DNA of 54,442 nt. It comes from Candidatus Cloacimonadota bacterium (lineage in GTDB: Bacteria; Cloacimonadota; Cloacimonadia; JGIOTU-2). Location: assembly GCA_016932035.1 (NCBI GenBank), contig JAFGDR010000059.1, positions 1-54,442 on the forward strand. Reading direction: 5' to 3'. Of this stretch, positions 8,905 through 18,139 are shown one piece after another (positions within the stretch are counted from its first letter, which is position 1; each line of letters starts with the position of its first letter). The notes under the pieces are model-generated. The model was not told the origin of the DNA. It saw only the letters and a program-made list of their open reading frames with translations, and did no database searches. The translations under genes were made by a program, and so were the position numbers.

Positions 8905-11298
8905 TTATTCATATTTCAAAGATTTTACTGGGTTTGAATTTGCAGCTTTGATGGTTTTAAAGCTGACTGTGAGGAAAGCAATAACAAGTGCTATCAAACC
9001 CGATAAAAGAAAGACACCAATTGTGATATTTGTTCTGTATGCAAAGGTCTGTAGCCATTTATTCATGGCATACCAGGCAAGAGGCCAGGCAACGATATTT
9101 GCTATGAGTACAAGTTTAGAAAAGTCTTTTGTGAGTAGGAATATGACCTGTCCTACTGAAGAGCCCATTACTTTACGTATACCAATCTCCTTGATGCGTC
9201 TTTCTGTTGCGTATGAGGCAAGCCCGAATAATCCCAAACAGGCAATGACAATCGCAAGAACAGTGAAATACATGAACGTTCGTGCAAGATTTCTCTCTGT
9301 CCTATGGATACGATCAAACTGAGCATCAAGGAAGAAATAATCATAAGGCATCGTGGGATTGATCTCTTTCCATTTTGTTTCAATTATGTCGATCATATGA
9401 TAGATATTTCCAGGTTCCAGACGCATGCTTATATAGTTTCGATTGGGTGGATTGTAATACATGATCATTGGTTCGATTTTATCATGAAGGGGATTTACAT
9501 GAAAATCTCCTACTACACCCACAACAGTAATTGGGATCATATCTTCTCCTTCAGTTATGAAGGGATCATGGAACGTTTTGCCAATGGGCTCATCCCAGCC
9601 AACATTTTTCACAAGTGTTTCGTTCACCAGTATGTTCATTGATTCATTTTCATATTCAGAACTGAAAGCTCTTCCTTGGGTTATATGTAATTTGAACGTT
9701 TCGATGAAGTCCTCATCAATATTGAATGTTTTCATAAGCCATGGTTGCCCTTCTGTATATCCTTCCGGAAAGAATCCATGACCTTGCGATGCTCCTGAGC
9801 CAGGGTAATTAGATGATACACACACATCAACTATGCCGGAAGTATTCTTAAGGTCTTCCTTGAGAACCAGTGCTTGCTCTCTTGCTTCATTGCTTCGTAG
9901 AGGAAGGATAAGAACATGCTCTTTATCAAAACCTAGCTTCTTTCGCTGAATATGTTGCAACTGTTTTATAATAATTCCAGTACTCCCAATAAGCGCAATG
10001 GAAATGATAAACTGAAATACCACAAGAATATTTCGCAATGTTGATCTCTTGGATTTTCCTACAAATCTGCCTTTAATGGTCTGTATGGGATCATTAGAAG
10101 AAAGGTGAAACGCAGGATAGATGCCAGATACTATTGCAAGTAAGAGTAAAACTAAGATACCGATAAAAATGTATGACCCCTGGGTTAAAAGTTGTAATTC
10201 TATCTCAAGACCACTTAATTGTTTAAAAACAGGCTGCAGGAGTTCAACGAGAATAAAGGAAATCAATGTTGCGATAATAGTTATCACAACTGATTCTATG
10301 AGGAACTGCGTAACAAGATTTTTCCTGCTTGCACCGATAACCTTACGCATACCTACTTCTTTAGCCCTGATCAGATAATGTGCTGTAGTAAGATTTACAA
10401 AATTGATGTACGCAATGACCAGAATAAAGAATGCGATTATCGAGAAAACATATACATAAGTGATATTGCCATCATTACCCAGATTGTATGAGTAGTGCGA
10501 TCTGAGGTGAATATCTTTGATCGGTTCGAGGAAAAGGAGAAATTCCATGCCTGTTTCTTCCTTTGTGATACCCATCTTATCCATTGCGAGATTCTCAATC
10601 TTTTTTTGGAACGCATCAGGATCTGTTCCATTTTTAAGTCGTATATAATTATGAGCACTAAAAGAACCCCAGTATTGAGGAATATCATCGGTATATTCGA
10701 CAGAAGTAAGGGCGTTCATATGGAGGTGTGAATTGGATGGAAAATCTTTGAATACACCCGTAACAGTATGGTCAGTTGTTTCATTGAGGGATATTGTTTC
10801 CCCAACCGGATCTGCATTCTCGAAGTACTTGTGTGCTAAAGATTCGGAAAGTACAATTGAATTTGGCTGCTCGAGAACGGTCTCCTTATCTCCCCTGATA
10901 AGCTCATAATCAAACACTTTGAAAAAACTTTTCGTAGCACCAGATATATTTGTCTCATAAAAACTTCTATCATCGTACGTTACTAACTGTTTTGATGGAT
11001 GAGAAAAAACACTCGCAGCAGCTTCTACTTCAGGAAATTCATCTTCTAACACAATTGGTAAAGGTACCATGGATACTGCATATTCAATAGGTTGCGTTGC
11101 GATTTCTCCTTTTATTGTAATCCTGAATAAATCCTCTGGATTGTTATGAAACGTATCGAAACTCAGTTCATGAATTATGAACAGTGCAATAAGGAAACAC
11201 ACTGCGATACTCACTGAAAGACCAAGTATGTTTATCAACGAGAGGGACTTGTTCTTCCATAAATTTCTAAATGCTATTTTAAGATAATTAAGTAACAT
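8905..11298 (-). CDS. FtsX/MacB-type ABC permease (operon B, third)
   Basis: 797 residues, beginning MLLNYLKIAFRNLWKNK. The ATG at 11298 has a GTAGGA site about 10 nt upstream and lies 27 nt after the beta-lactamase-like gene. First segment with NILGLSVSIAVCF, periplasmic domain 1 to about residue 280, first FtsX block with RAKEVGMRKVIGAS near 311, GIYPAF turn, fifth segment in QFIISIALIGSTGIII, periplasmic domain 2 with an unusually long loop before VVGVVGDFHV, and second FtsX block with KEIGIRKVMGSS near 701. C-terminus NPVKSLKYE. No ATPase domain; it needs a separate nucleotide-binding subunit. Confidence 0.96.
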   Translation of the reverse strand: MLLNYLKIAFRNLWKNKSLSLINILGLSVSIAVCFLIALFIIHELSFDTFHNNPEDLFRITIKGEIATQPIEYAVSMVPLPIVLEDEFPEVEAAASVFSHPSKQLVTYDDRSFYETNISGATKSFFKVFDYELIRGDKETVLEQPNSIVLSESLAHKYFENADPVGETISLNETTDHTVTGVFKDFPSNSHLHMNALTSVEYTDDIPQYWGSFSAHNYIRLKNGTDPDAFQKKIENLAMDKMGITKEETGMEFLLFLEPIKDIHLRSHYSYNLGNDGNITYVYVFSIIAFFILVIAYINFVNLTTAHYLIRAKEVGMRKVIGASRKNLVTQFLIESVVITIIATLISFILVELLQPVFKQLSGLEIELQLLTQGSYIFIGILVLLLLAIVSGIYPAFHLSSNDPIQTIKGRFVGKSKRSTLRNILVVFQFIISIALIGSTGIIIKQLQHIQRKKLGFDKEHVLILPLRSNEAREQALVLKEDLKNTSGIVDVCVSSNYPGSGASQGHGFFPEGYTEGQPWLMKTFNIDEDFIETFKLHITQGRAFSSEYENESMNILVNETLVKNVGWDEPIGKTFHDPFITEGEDMIPITVVGVVGDFHVNPLHDKIEPMIMYYNPPNRNYISMRLEPGNIYHMIDIIETKWKEINPTMPYDYFFLDAQFDRIHRTERNLARTFMYFTVLAIVIACLGLFGLASYATERRIKEIGIRKVMGSSVGQVIFLLTKDFSKLVLIANIVAWPLAWYAMNKWLQTFAYRTNITIGVFLLSGLIALVIAFLTVSFKTIKAANSNPVKSLKYE

Positions 11299-11325
11299 AT
11301 ATTCCTACTTTCATAAACTATACAT

Positions 11326-12450
11326 TTAATATTTTGGAATTGCCTGCATAATTTTCTCACCGAGTGTGATTTGATAGCCATGCATACAGCAATTTGATAA
11401 CAATATAACACCTGTTTTGGTTGCGTTGTTAAATGCCAAATATGACGAATGCCCTGCTGTATCACCACCCGTCCATATGATTTGTTGCCCATCATCCAGT
11501 TCAAGAATGTACCAGGCAATTCCCACATCGCTCGGAGACCCCTGTATTATTGGTTGATGTGCAAGTTCCATTGCCGGATATAATTGCGTGTCATACAATC
11601 CCATATTTGCTTTAAGATAGATGAGTAAATCATTAAGGCAGGATTTAATAAAACCGCACCCATGGAAGATATCATGTGCAGTATAATAGGGAACTTGTTC
11701 GAACTGTGATGAATATCCAAGAGAATAATTAGTCATTTGTTCATCAGTTAGAAACAGTGAACTTCTGCTCATATTGAGTTCGTTAAAAATAGTACTTTCG
11801 AGTACTGTCTGGTAGGATGTTCCATCGACTAATCCAATGATATGTCCAAGCAATCCATATCCTGTATTTGAGTAACTGTATCCGCCACCAGGTTTAAATT
11901 CAAGAACACAGTAGTTCGTAAGATAATCATACACGTCTTCAGTTGTATAGATCCAATATGGATTTAAAGGATCGAAGCCACTGGGAATTGGATAAGACTG
12001 ACCGTCTTCATGAGGAGTGCGAGGTAATCCGGATGTGTGTGTAGCAAGATCACCAATGGTTATCTCAGTTCCTTTGAATGTGGGTAATGTAACATCTTCT
12101 GGGAGATAATGACTTACTGTGTCATCAATAAAGGTTCCCTGGAGATAGGTGTTCGCAAGCAATGTAGCCGTGAATGTTTTAGTCATCGATCCGATATCAA
12201 ATATTGTGTTGATATCTGGAGCATCTTTTGATTCGAGAGATTTTACTCCATAAGCATAGACTATTTCATTTTGTTCTGCATCGATTATTCCGATGATCAT
12301 ACCGACTTCAAGGTGTGGTTCTACTATAGAATCCACCTCTTCATGTAATGTGTTAATTTCAGGAATGGTTACTTTGGAGCTATCACAACTACAAAGCACT
12401 ATTAATAAAGAAATGATGATTAAAGCCAAAGAGATGTTTTTTTTATTCAT
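11326..12450 (-). CDS. Serine beta-lactamase/DD-peptidase-family lipoprotein
   Basis: 374 residues. A hydrophobic leader ends in LIVLCSC, so the mature lipoprotein would start at Cys22; it should sit in the envelope. The class C beta-lactamase/penicillin-binding fold is shown by SMTK (nucleophile Ser88, Lys91), YSN (Tyr193, Asn195) and HTSGLP near 138. The third active-site motif, normally Lys/His-Thr/x-Gly, reads Trp326-Thr-Gly-Gly, so the usual basic residue is absent; esterase or amidase activity, or a weakened enzyme, is possible. The ATG is embedded in the last codons of the upstream permease (8-nt overlap ATGAATAA), and its GGAGG site lies inside that permease's Ser-Glu-Val codons, so translation is probably coupled. 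It is one of the few non-permease genes in operon B. Confidence 0.93.
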   Translation of the reverse strand: MNKKNISLALIIISLLIVLCSCDSSKVTIPEINTLHEEVDSIVEPHLEVGMIIGIIDAEQNEIVYAYGVKSLESKDAPDINTIFDIGSMTKTFTATLLANTYLQGTFIDDTVSHYLPEDVTLPTFKGTEITIGDLATHTSGLPRTPHEDGQSYPIPSGFDPLNPYWIYTTEDVYDYLTNYCVLEFKPGGGYSYSNTGYGLLGHIIGLVDGTSYQTVLESTIFNELNMSRSSLFLTDEQMTNYSLGYSSQFEQVPYYTAHDIFHGCGFIKSCLNDLLIYLKANMGLYDTQLYPAMELAHQPIIQGSPSDVGIAWYILELDDGQQIIWTGGDTAGHSSYLAFNNATKTGVILLSNCCMHGYQITLGEKIMQAIPKY

Positions 12451-14833
12451 ATTTTATGACCTCCGATGGATTTGTGTGAGCGGTTCTCAATGTTTGAAAA
12501 CTCAGTACAATTAATGATAGTAATATGGTAATCACGCCTGATAGAAGGAAGATCAAAGGATCGATGCTGCTTCTATATGCGAAATTTAAGAGCCATTTTT
12601 GTATGATATAATACGAAATGGGCCAGGCAATGGCATTCGCGATGATGACCCAGAGCAAGAAATTTTTATTTAGCAATGTTATTAAAGTAGTTACTGAAGC
12701 ACCCAGGACTTTCCTGATACCGATCTCTTTTGTTCGAAGCTGGAATATGAATAATGAAATACCAATCAATCCTGAACAGGCAATGAATATTGCGAGGATG
12801 CTGAAGTATCGCATGAGAGTTATTGCTTTCATTTCATTTTGATATTTTTCATTGAATGCTTCATCAACAAAGAAGTATTCTATTGGGATATGAGGGAAAT
12901 TTTTCTGCCATACATTATTGATCTCATTTATGACTTGTGACAGGTTGTTCGATTGGATATTCAAAGTAAGATACTGGAAGTATCCGGGGAAAAACTCAAA
13001 GAATAATGGCTCGATCTCGACATGCAGACTTTCATAATTGAAGTCCTTGAATATGCCAATGATCTTGCCAGTTCTTCCTCCATGACCAGTTACTATCTCC
13101 TGTCCTATAGCTTCTTGGACTGAATTCCAACCCATATGTTTTATTCCGCTTTCACTCATCATAAATACGCGGTCAGGTTCTGTATCAATTACCTGATCAA
13201 AATTCCTTCCTTCAATAACGTGAATATCATATTGAGGTAGAAAATCTTGATCGATGCTGAAGCAGTACATAGTGGTTTGAACCTTATGCCCATTATTCTC
13301 ACTTTCAATTGAAAAACTTGGGTAATTTCTACCCGGAAGCTGACCCGAAGCAGTTACACCCTGCACACCGGGAATTGCTACAAATATATCCTTATATGTT
13401 TCATATTTATCCGGGAACTCTGTTTCTCTTCTCATCGTAAGTACAAGTTTGTGGTTAGCATCATATCCAAGATCTTTGTTTTGCATATAGGCAACTTGCT
13501 GTTTCATGCTCAACATCACGATAATGATCACAATAGAAATAGCAAACTGCATAATGATTAGCCCCGGTCTGAGTATTTTATTCGTAAATTGAACTTTTTT
13601 CTGACCAAGTGAATGAGATGTTGTTCTGGAAGATGCATAGATTGCCGGATAGATACTCGCGGCAATGCCTGCACTAAGAATCAGAATGGTAAAGAATACG
13701 ATTTGAGCGATTGGTAATTCACTGAGATACAAAGTTGGAATTCCAGTAAAGTTCAGGAAAGAGGGAAGTACAAGTTCGATTGCAACCACAGAAACAAGAA
13801 TAGACAGAATGACTGTGATCATACTCTCAACAAGAAATTGATGTACAAGCTGACTCTTACCTGCTCCAAGCACTTTTCGGATACCAACTTCTTTCGTTCG
13901 TTTGAAATAGAGAGCAAGGGTGAGATTTATAAAATTTAGACATGCAAGAAACAGTACAAATATTCCCAGGAATCTGAAGATCACAATATTTCGTGCAGAG
14001 GATGAAACGACTATTCCACTATCGGTTAGTCTTTGCTTGCTGATCATTGATATCGGCTGTAACAAAAAAGTATAGTCAAGACCGGAATCCTTGAATTGCT
14101 GAATAGCTTGTTCGTTTGAAAGGTATTTTACCTTTTCCTGGACGAGTTTAATGTTCGCTTCGGGACGTAGTTTGACAAAGGTCTCTATGGCATGCCATAA
14201 CCAGGCAGAATTATGAAATGCAGGATCGTCGATAGTATAGATTGTTCTGAGAATATCATATTGAAGATAAGAATATGATGGGGGATTCTCGATCACTGCT
14301 CCAACAGTAAAATCCTTATCCCGTATTGTCAGTGTTTGCCCGATTATGTCTGTTGTGCCAAAATATCGTTCTGCAATCCGACGTGTTACAACAATATTGT
14401 CTGGATTATCAATGACTTCCATTGGTTGTCCCTGCAGTACTGGAATTGAAAACATACTGAAGAAAGAAGGATCGACATAACGGTAGTGATCTTCGTAGGC
14501 TGTATGGTTTGGTCCTGCAACAAGACGACTACTCATTTCAAGATACCGGCAGGTAGATTCGATATCAGGAATAGTTGATTCAATTTCGAGTGCTAAAGGA
14601 GGAGCTGTTGCTTCACTTATCGATTCGTTCCCAAGAGACATCTCTTTCTGGCAGACTCGAAATATCCTCTCATGATCCGGATAGAAGGTATCATAAGACA
14701 TCTCGTGATTGGTGAATACAAATACAAGAAAAAGCCCAGTTATGCCAATTGAGAGTCCTATTACGTTGATGAATGTGATGATCTTGTTTTTCAGTAGGTT
14801 TTTTATAGAACTTCGAATATAATTCTTTAGCAA
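12443..14833 (-). CDS. FtsX/MacB-type ABC permease (operon B, second), TTG start
   Basis: 796 residues. The start codon is TTG at 14833, backed by a full AGGAGG site 5 nt upstream that overlaps the previous TAG stop, and by the family start LKNYIRSSIKNLLKNK. First segment with NVIGLSIGITGLF, first FtsX block with RTKEVGIRKVLGAGK near residue 313. The post-FtsX turn is SIYPAIYASSRTTSHSLG, lacking the SSFKP sequence seen in most paralogues. Second FtsX block with TKEIGIRKVLGAS near 700. The terminal NPSEVIKYE codons double as the ribosome-binding site and start codon of the downstream beta-lactamase-like gene. Confidence 0.95.
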   Translation of the reverse strand: MLKNYIRSSIKNLLKNKIITFINVIGLSIGITGLFLVFVFTNHEMSYDTFYPDHERIFRVCQKEMSLGNESISEATAPPLALEIESTIPDIESTCRYLEMSSRLVAGPNHTAYEDHYRYVDPSFFSMFSIPVLQGQPMEVIDNPDNIVVTRRIAERYFGTTDIIGQTLTIRDKDFTVGAVIENPPSYSYLQYDILRTIYTIDDPAFHNSAWLWHAIETFVKLRPEANIKLVQEKVKYLSNEQAIQQFKDSGLDYTFLLQPISMISKQRLTDSGIVVSSSARNIVIFRFLGIFVLFLACLNFINLTLALYFKRTKEVGIRKVLGAGKSQLVHQFLVESMITVILSILVSVVAIELVLPSFLNFTGIPTLYLSELPIAQIVFFTILILSAGIAASIYPAIYASSRTTSHSLGQKKVQFTNKILRPGLIIMQFAISIVIIIVMLSMKQQVAYMQNKDLGYDANHKLVLTMRRETEFPDKYETYKDIFVAIPGVQGVTASGQLPGRNYPSFSIESENNGHKVQTTMYCFSIDQDFLPQYDIHVIEGRNFDQVIDTEPDRVFMMSESGIKHMGWNSVQEAIGQEIVTGHGGRTGKIIGIFKDFNYESLHVEIEPLFFEFFPGYFQYLTLNIQSNNLSQVINEINNVWQKNFPHIPIEYFFVDEAFNEKYQNEMKAITLMRYFSILAIFIACSGLIGISLFIFQLRTKEIGIRKVLGASVTTLITLLNKNFLLWVIIANAIAWPISYYIIQKWLLNFAYRSSIDPLIFLLSGVITILLSLIVLSFQTLRTAHTNPSEVIKYE

Positions 14834-14842
14834 GAAGACCTC

Positions 14843-17236
14843 CTATTCATACTTTATAACCTCTGCTGGATTTGTTCTTGCTGCTTTGATCGTTTGATAG
14901 CTTACTGTAATAATTGATAATATCATCACAGCAAAAGATGAAAGCAAGAAAATCCAGGCTGGCTGTTCTGTACGATATGCAAAACCCTGAAGCCATTTGT
15001 TCATGACTATATAAGCGAGCGGGGATGCAATGAACATCGAAATAAAGATCAAACGAATGAAGTCACCTGATAATCTGATCGTTATACCGCTTACAGAAGC
15101 TCCCATAACTTTTCGAATGCCTATTTCCTTTGTCCTCTTGTGTACAAGAAAAGTAGTGAGACCAAACAGACCAAGGATCGCCAGCAAGATTGCCAGCAAG
15201 CAGAAGTACAAAGCCATCTTTCCAACTTGTTTATCGGATGTATATTGATTGTGAAGGACATCATCGAGGAAATAATATTTGAACATGAAGTTTGGATTAA
15301 AAGCCTGTATCTTCTTCTTAATGATGCTTAGCGTTTCTTCAGTTGGTTTAGTATATGTCTTAATGATGAGAAAATTTGTTTTATCCGGTTGATTATATAT
15401 GATAAGAGGTTCAATTTTATCATGGAGTGAGGATGAATGAAAATCATTCAGGACACCAATAACATTCAGTTTTTCCAGCTCTTCATTTTTACCTCTAAAC
15501 AAGAAGGTTTTTCCCAGAGGTTCTTTCCATCCAAAGGTTTTGGCTGCAGTTTCATTGATTATCACACTTTCGGTTGGATCAGAGGGATAATTTTGTGAAA
15601 AATTTCTGCCATATACAAAGCGCATCCCCAGGGCATCCAGAAAACCTTCATCAACGAAGAGTTTTTGTCCCATCTGCGGCTGATCCATGGGAAATCCTTC
15701 AGGATACATGATTGCTTTCTGTGTTCCGAATCCGGGCACTAATGATGAAAATCCAATCTCTTTGATGTGTGGAATTTCAGAAAGCTGTTCCTTGAGAACC
15801 TCAGCAGAACTATTATGTAAAAGGAGCCTTGTATTAGGAACAATAATCAGATTTTCCTGCGAGAAGCCAGGATCTTTGTCCTGCATAAAATTTATCTGAT
15901 TAAATATCGTGAGAGTCGAAATGATAAGAATAAGAGAAATCGTGAACTGCAGAATCACCAGTATATTTCTTAGATGTGCTTTGCTTGATGTTTGTAAAAA
16001 TCCTGAACGAAGAATTGCAACTGGTTTGAAGCGGGAAAGATAAAATGCGGGATAGCTTCCAGCTATTACGCCCAGAAGAACTGGAAACAGAAGAATGAAT
16101 CCAGTTGCCGTCACAGGATTGAGATAGCCGAGATCGATATGAACACTGAAAATATTCTGCAAACTCGGTCTTGAAAGATCGATAATGACGAGTGTGAGCA
16201 GCATAGCAATAAAACAAAGTATAATGGACTCAGTAAGAAATTGTGCTACAAGTTGTCTCTTTTTTGAGCCGATTGCTTTACGCAGTCCAATCTCACGTGC
16301 ACGTACTCCAGCATTAGCAGTCGAAAGATTGATAAAGTTAATGCAGGCAATAATCAAAATAAAAATAGCAATGGAGAAGAAAATATATAGTGTTTGTATG
16401 TTTGATTGTTTTGCAATGTCTCCTGCCAACTCAGATCGAAGGTGTATGTCCTTAAGAGGTTGCAAGAAGAATGTAAGTTGAGCTCCAGCTGAATGAAGCA
16501 ACTCACCCATATGTGCATCGACAAATGAAACCAGTTTTGCTTCGAAATCTTCGATCGAGGTATCCTCTTTGAGGAGAAGGTAAGTAAAAAATTGGATATG
16601 AAACCAGTTACTCATCGCATCACTATTTTGTGAGAAGAGTGTTTCAAATGATCCCATTATACTAAGTCTGAAATGAGAATTGTACGGGATGTCCTCAATA
16701 ATTCCGGTAATACGATAGGGTGTATTATTTATCTCAACCGTTTCTCCGATTGGATTGCTTTCACCAAAATATTTCTGTGCAATAGAATGAGTAAGAACTA
16801 CAGTAAAAGGTTCTATGAGTGCTATTTGCTTGTCACCACTCTTGAAGGGAAAAGTAAATACCTCAAAAATCGAATTATCCCCATGACAGAAACCTTCTTC
16901 GGTAAAGGTTTTTTCACCGATCTTAACTGTAGCTCTTCGAGGACTTTCAAGTCTTGCTGCGTGCATAACTTCCGGGAAATCCTCTACTAATTGTGGACCC
17001 GCATTTGGCATGGTCATGGGGTAGATCATATGATTTCCAGCTTCAAAATCTACACAGAGTCGAAATATCTGATCTTTGTTTTCATTGAAGCTGTCATAAC
17101 TCATTTCGTAACCTATCCATATCATGATCAGCACGAACGAGGTTATGCCTACGATCAATCCGATAAGATTGATAACACTGAACACCTTGTGATGCTTCAT
17201 ATTCCGTAAACTAAGGGTAAGATAGTTCTTAAGCAT
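14843..17236 (-). CDS. FtsX/MacB-type ABC permease, first gene of operon B
   Basis: 797 residues starting MLKNYLTLSLRNMKHHK. It follows a 225-bp gap that holds a sigma-54 promoter and two operators, so it opens a new operon. Domains: first segment with NLIGLIVGITSF, first FtsX block with RAREIGLRKAIGSKK near residue 314, SYPAFYLSRFKP turn, fifth segment in QFTISLILIISTLTIF, second FtsX block with KEIGIRKVMGAS near 701. The start codon lies inside the last codons of a seven-codon mini-ORF (8-nt overlap), with only a weak CAGG directly before it, so initiation may depend on ribosomes finishing that mini-ORF. C-terminus NPAEVIKYE. Confidence 0.96.
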   Translation of the reverse strand: MLKNYLTLSLRNMKHHKVFSVINLIGLIVGITSFVLIMIWIGYEMSYDSFNENKDQIFRLCVDFEAGNHMIYPMTMPNAGPQLVEDFPEVMHAARLESPRRATVKIGEKTFTEEGFCHGDNSIFEVFTFPFKSGDKQIALIEPFTVVLTHSIAQKYFGESNPIGETVEINNTPYRITGIIEDIPYNSHFRLSIMGSFETLFSQNSDAMSNWFHIQFFTYLLLKEDTSIEDFEAKLVSFVDAHMGELLHSAGAQLTFFLQPLKDIHLRSELAGDIAKQSNIQTLYIFFSIAIFILIIACINFINLSTANAGVRAREIGLRKAIGSKKRQLVAQFLTESIILCFIAMLLTLVIIDLSRPSLQNIFSVHIDLGYLNPVTATGFILLFPVLLGVIAGSYPAFYLSRFKPVAILRSGFLQTSSKAHLRNILVILQFTISLILIISTLTIFNQINFMQDKDPGFSQENLIIVPNTRLLLHNSSAEVLKEQLSEIPHIKEIGFSSLVPGFGTQKAIMYPEGFPMDQPQMGQKLFVDEGFLDALGMRFVYGRNFSQNYPSDPTESVIINETAAKTFGWKEPLGKTFLFRGKNEELEKLNVIGVLNDFHSSSLHDKIEPLIIYNQPDKTNFLIIKTYTKPTEETLSIIKKKIQAFNPNFMFKYYFLDDVLHNQYTSDKQVGKMALYFCLLAILLAILGLFGLTTFLVHKRTKEIGIRKVMGASVSGITIRLSGDFIRLIFISMFIASPLAYIVMNKWLQGFAYRTEQPAWIFLLSSFAVMILSIITVSYQTIKAARTNPAEVIKYE

Positions 17237-17268
17237 CCTGAGACCTATTCATATTTATTATCCTGAGT
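17229..17268 (-). other. Relic of a deleted permease C-terminus plus overlapping 7-codon mini-ORF
   Basis: On the minus strand, 17268-17245 reads as codons for TQDNKYE followed by TAG, the exact Lys-Tyr-Glu-stop ending used by the permeases. It is embedded in sequence that matches the 14843/14833 junction in 17 of 22 aligned positions by eye. No open permease frame extends upstream of it, so it looks like what remains of a former upstream permease. In another frame the same bases give ATG at 17252, preceded by AGGA, and a seven-codon ORF (MNRSQDA) whose TAA stop overlaps the next gene's ATG. Both readings sit inside the presumed 5' leader of operon B. Confidence 0.55.
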
Positions 17269-17290
17269 TTTAAATTATATATAATAATAA

Positions 17291-17306
17291 AGCATTTTTC
17301 GTGCCA
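17291..17306 (-). promoter_or_regulatory. Sigma-54 (-24/-12) promoter of operon B
   Basis: Minus-strand TGGCACGAAAAATGCT: GG at 17305-17304 and GC at 17293-17292, separated by exactly 10 nt, as sigma-54 requires. The -24 half matches the TGGCAC consensus fully; the -12 half is ATGCT instead of TTGCA/T. Transcription should start near 17280, about 44 nt before the first permease ATG. Confidence 0.85.
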
Positions 17307-17369
17307 AAAATTAAAACACGAGAGAAGTTGTATTATATGGTAATTGTTATGTTTCTGGAATAAATCTAC

Positions 17370-17406
17370 TGTTCGCTGATGGAACACTAGTGTACGAGAG
17401 TGAACA
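17370..17406. promoter_or_regulatory. Two dyad operators (enhancer sites) of operon B
   Basis: Site 1, 17370-17386: TGTTC, 7-nt centre, GAACA. Site 2, 17391-17406: TGTAC, 6-nt centre, GAACA. They are 4 nt apart (starts 21 nt apart) and lie roughly 65-100 bp upstream of the sigma-54 promoter. The order, lengths, spacing and a following CTTTTT are the same as in the operon A control region, so the same NtrC-type activator (46519-47895) is the likely ligand. Confidence 0.72.
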
Positions 17407-17461
17407 CTTTTTATTGTAAGTAAGAGCTATGGGATTATTAGCTTTTGGGAGGATCTATCTA

Positions 17462-18139
17462 TTACTCAAGATAAACCGCAATCTGACAGACGTCATCTCC
17501 ATTCATTATTGATTTGAGTATTTTAATTTTTACTTCTTTCTGAAGGATATACTCCCAGATGTCTTTGTAGAAGCCAGCCCCGCAGTAGCAGTATTTCGGG
17601 TCAATTAATCTGTTTTCTAATATTGATGTACGTATCCGGGGACAGTGGCAATAATAGTATTGCTTTTTTTTCTTATCTTTTTCTGAAAAATAGTTGTGAA
17701 ATTCTTTTGGGATTTTAGTCGCATAAATAACCTTTCCATTAAGTTTGCCAGCCATTCCCCAACCGTTTTTCCTGAGAAAATCAATCTGCTCATTGTCGAG
17801 TTTCTTATATCCGCGTATAAAAGATTCAAACTGCTGTTGCAGAAGGTTATGTACATGCTGAATATCCTTTGTGCGGGTATATTCCTCTTGAATGTGCTTC
17901 AGATTATCCTTTGGAGTCAGGCATGCACATGAGATCATCACTTCTTTAATTTCAGATTCTGATAGATTTTCAGAAAGAAAGGCCATAAGGTTTTGTGTCC
18001 AGTTGATCAGATTGGTTTCTGTAATAAATTTTCTAATATCATTAAATAAATATGATTTGTTTATTTTTTCTAATCCAAGTTGGAGTTTTGTTAACCATTG
18101 GGTTTCGAAGTTATCATTATTTTTCATAAGCTTACTCAT
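17462..18139 (-). CDS. Cys-rich protein of unknown function, last gene of operon A
   Basis: 225 residues from ATG 18139; a second in-frame ATG at 18127 (residue 5) is equally possible. No signal peptide or membrane segment is visible, so it is probably cytoplasmic. The N-terminal half is helical; the C-terminal part carries paired cysteines: Cys71/Cys73, CHCPR (164/166), YCYCGAGFY (184/186) and GDDVC (218). The CYC-x-AGFY-x(3)-WE and GDD-x-C pattern resembles the ends of V4R/ATC-hydrolase-like and DUF6144-type proteins, which suggests metal binding; this likeness is from memory and moderate. From ATG 18139 it overlaps the upstream permease by 8 nt (ATGAGTAA), so it is probably translated in step with it. 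It is followed by the operon B control region. Confidence 0.82.
   Translation of the reverse strand: MSKLMKNNDNFETQWLTKLQLGLEKINKSYLFNDIRKFITETNLINWTQNLMAFLSENLSESEIKEVMISCACLTPKDNLKHIQEEYTRTKDIQHVHNLLQQQFESFIRGYKKLDNEQIDFLRKNGWGMAGKLNGKVIYATKIPKEFHNYFSEKDKKKKQYYYCHCPRIRTSILENRLIDPKYCYCGAGFYKDIWEYILQKEVKIKILKSIMNGDDVCQIAVYLE

Noticed and set aside
17401-17461. Terminator at the end of operon A
   Set aside because: The only hairpin is AGCTA/TAGCT with a long loop and no T-run on the minus strand, so I do not call it; operon A may read through into operon B.
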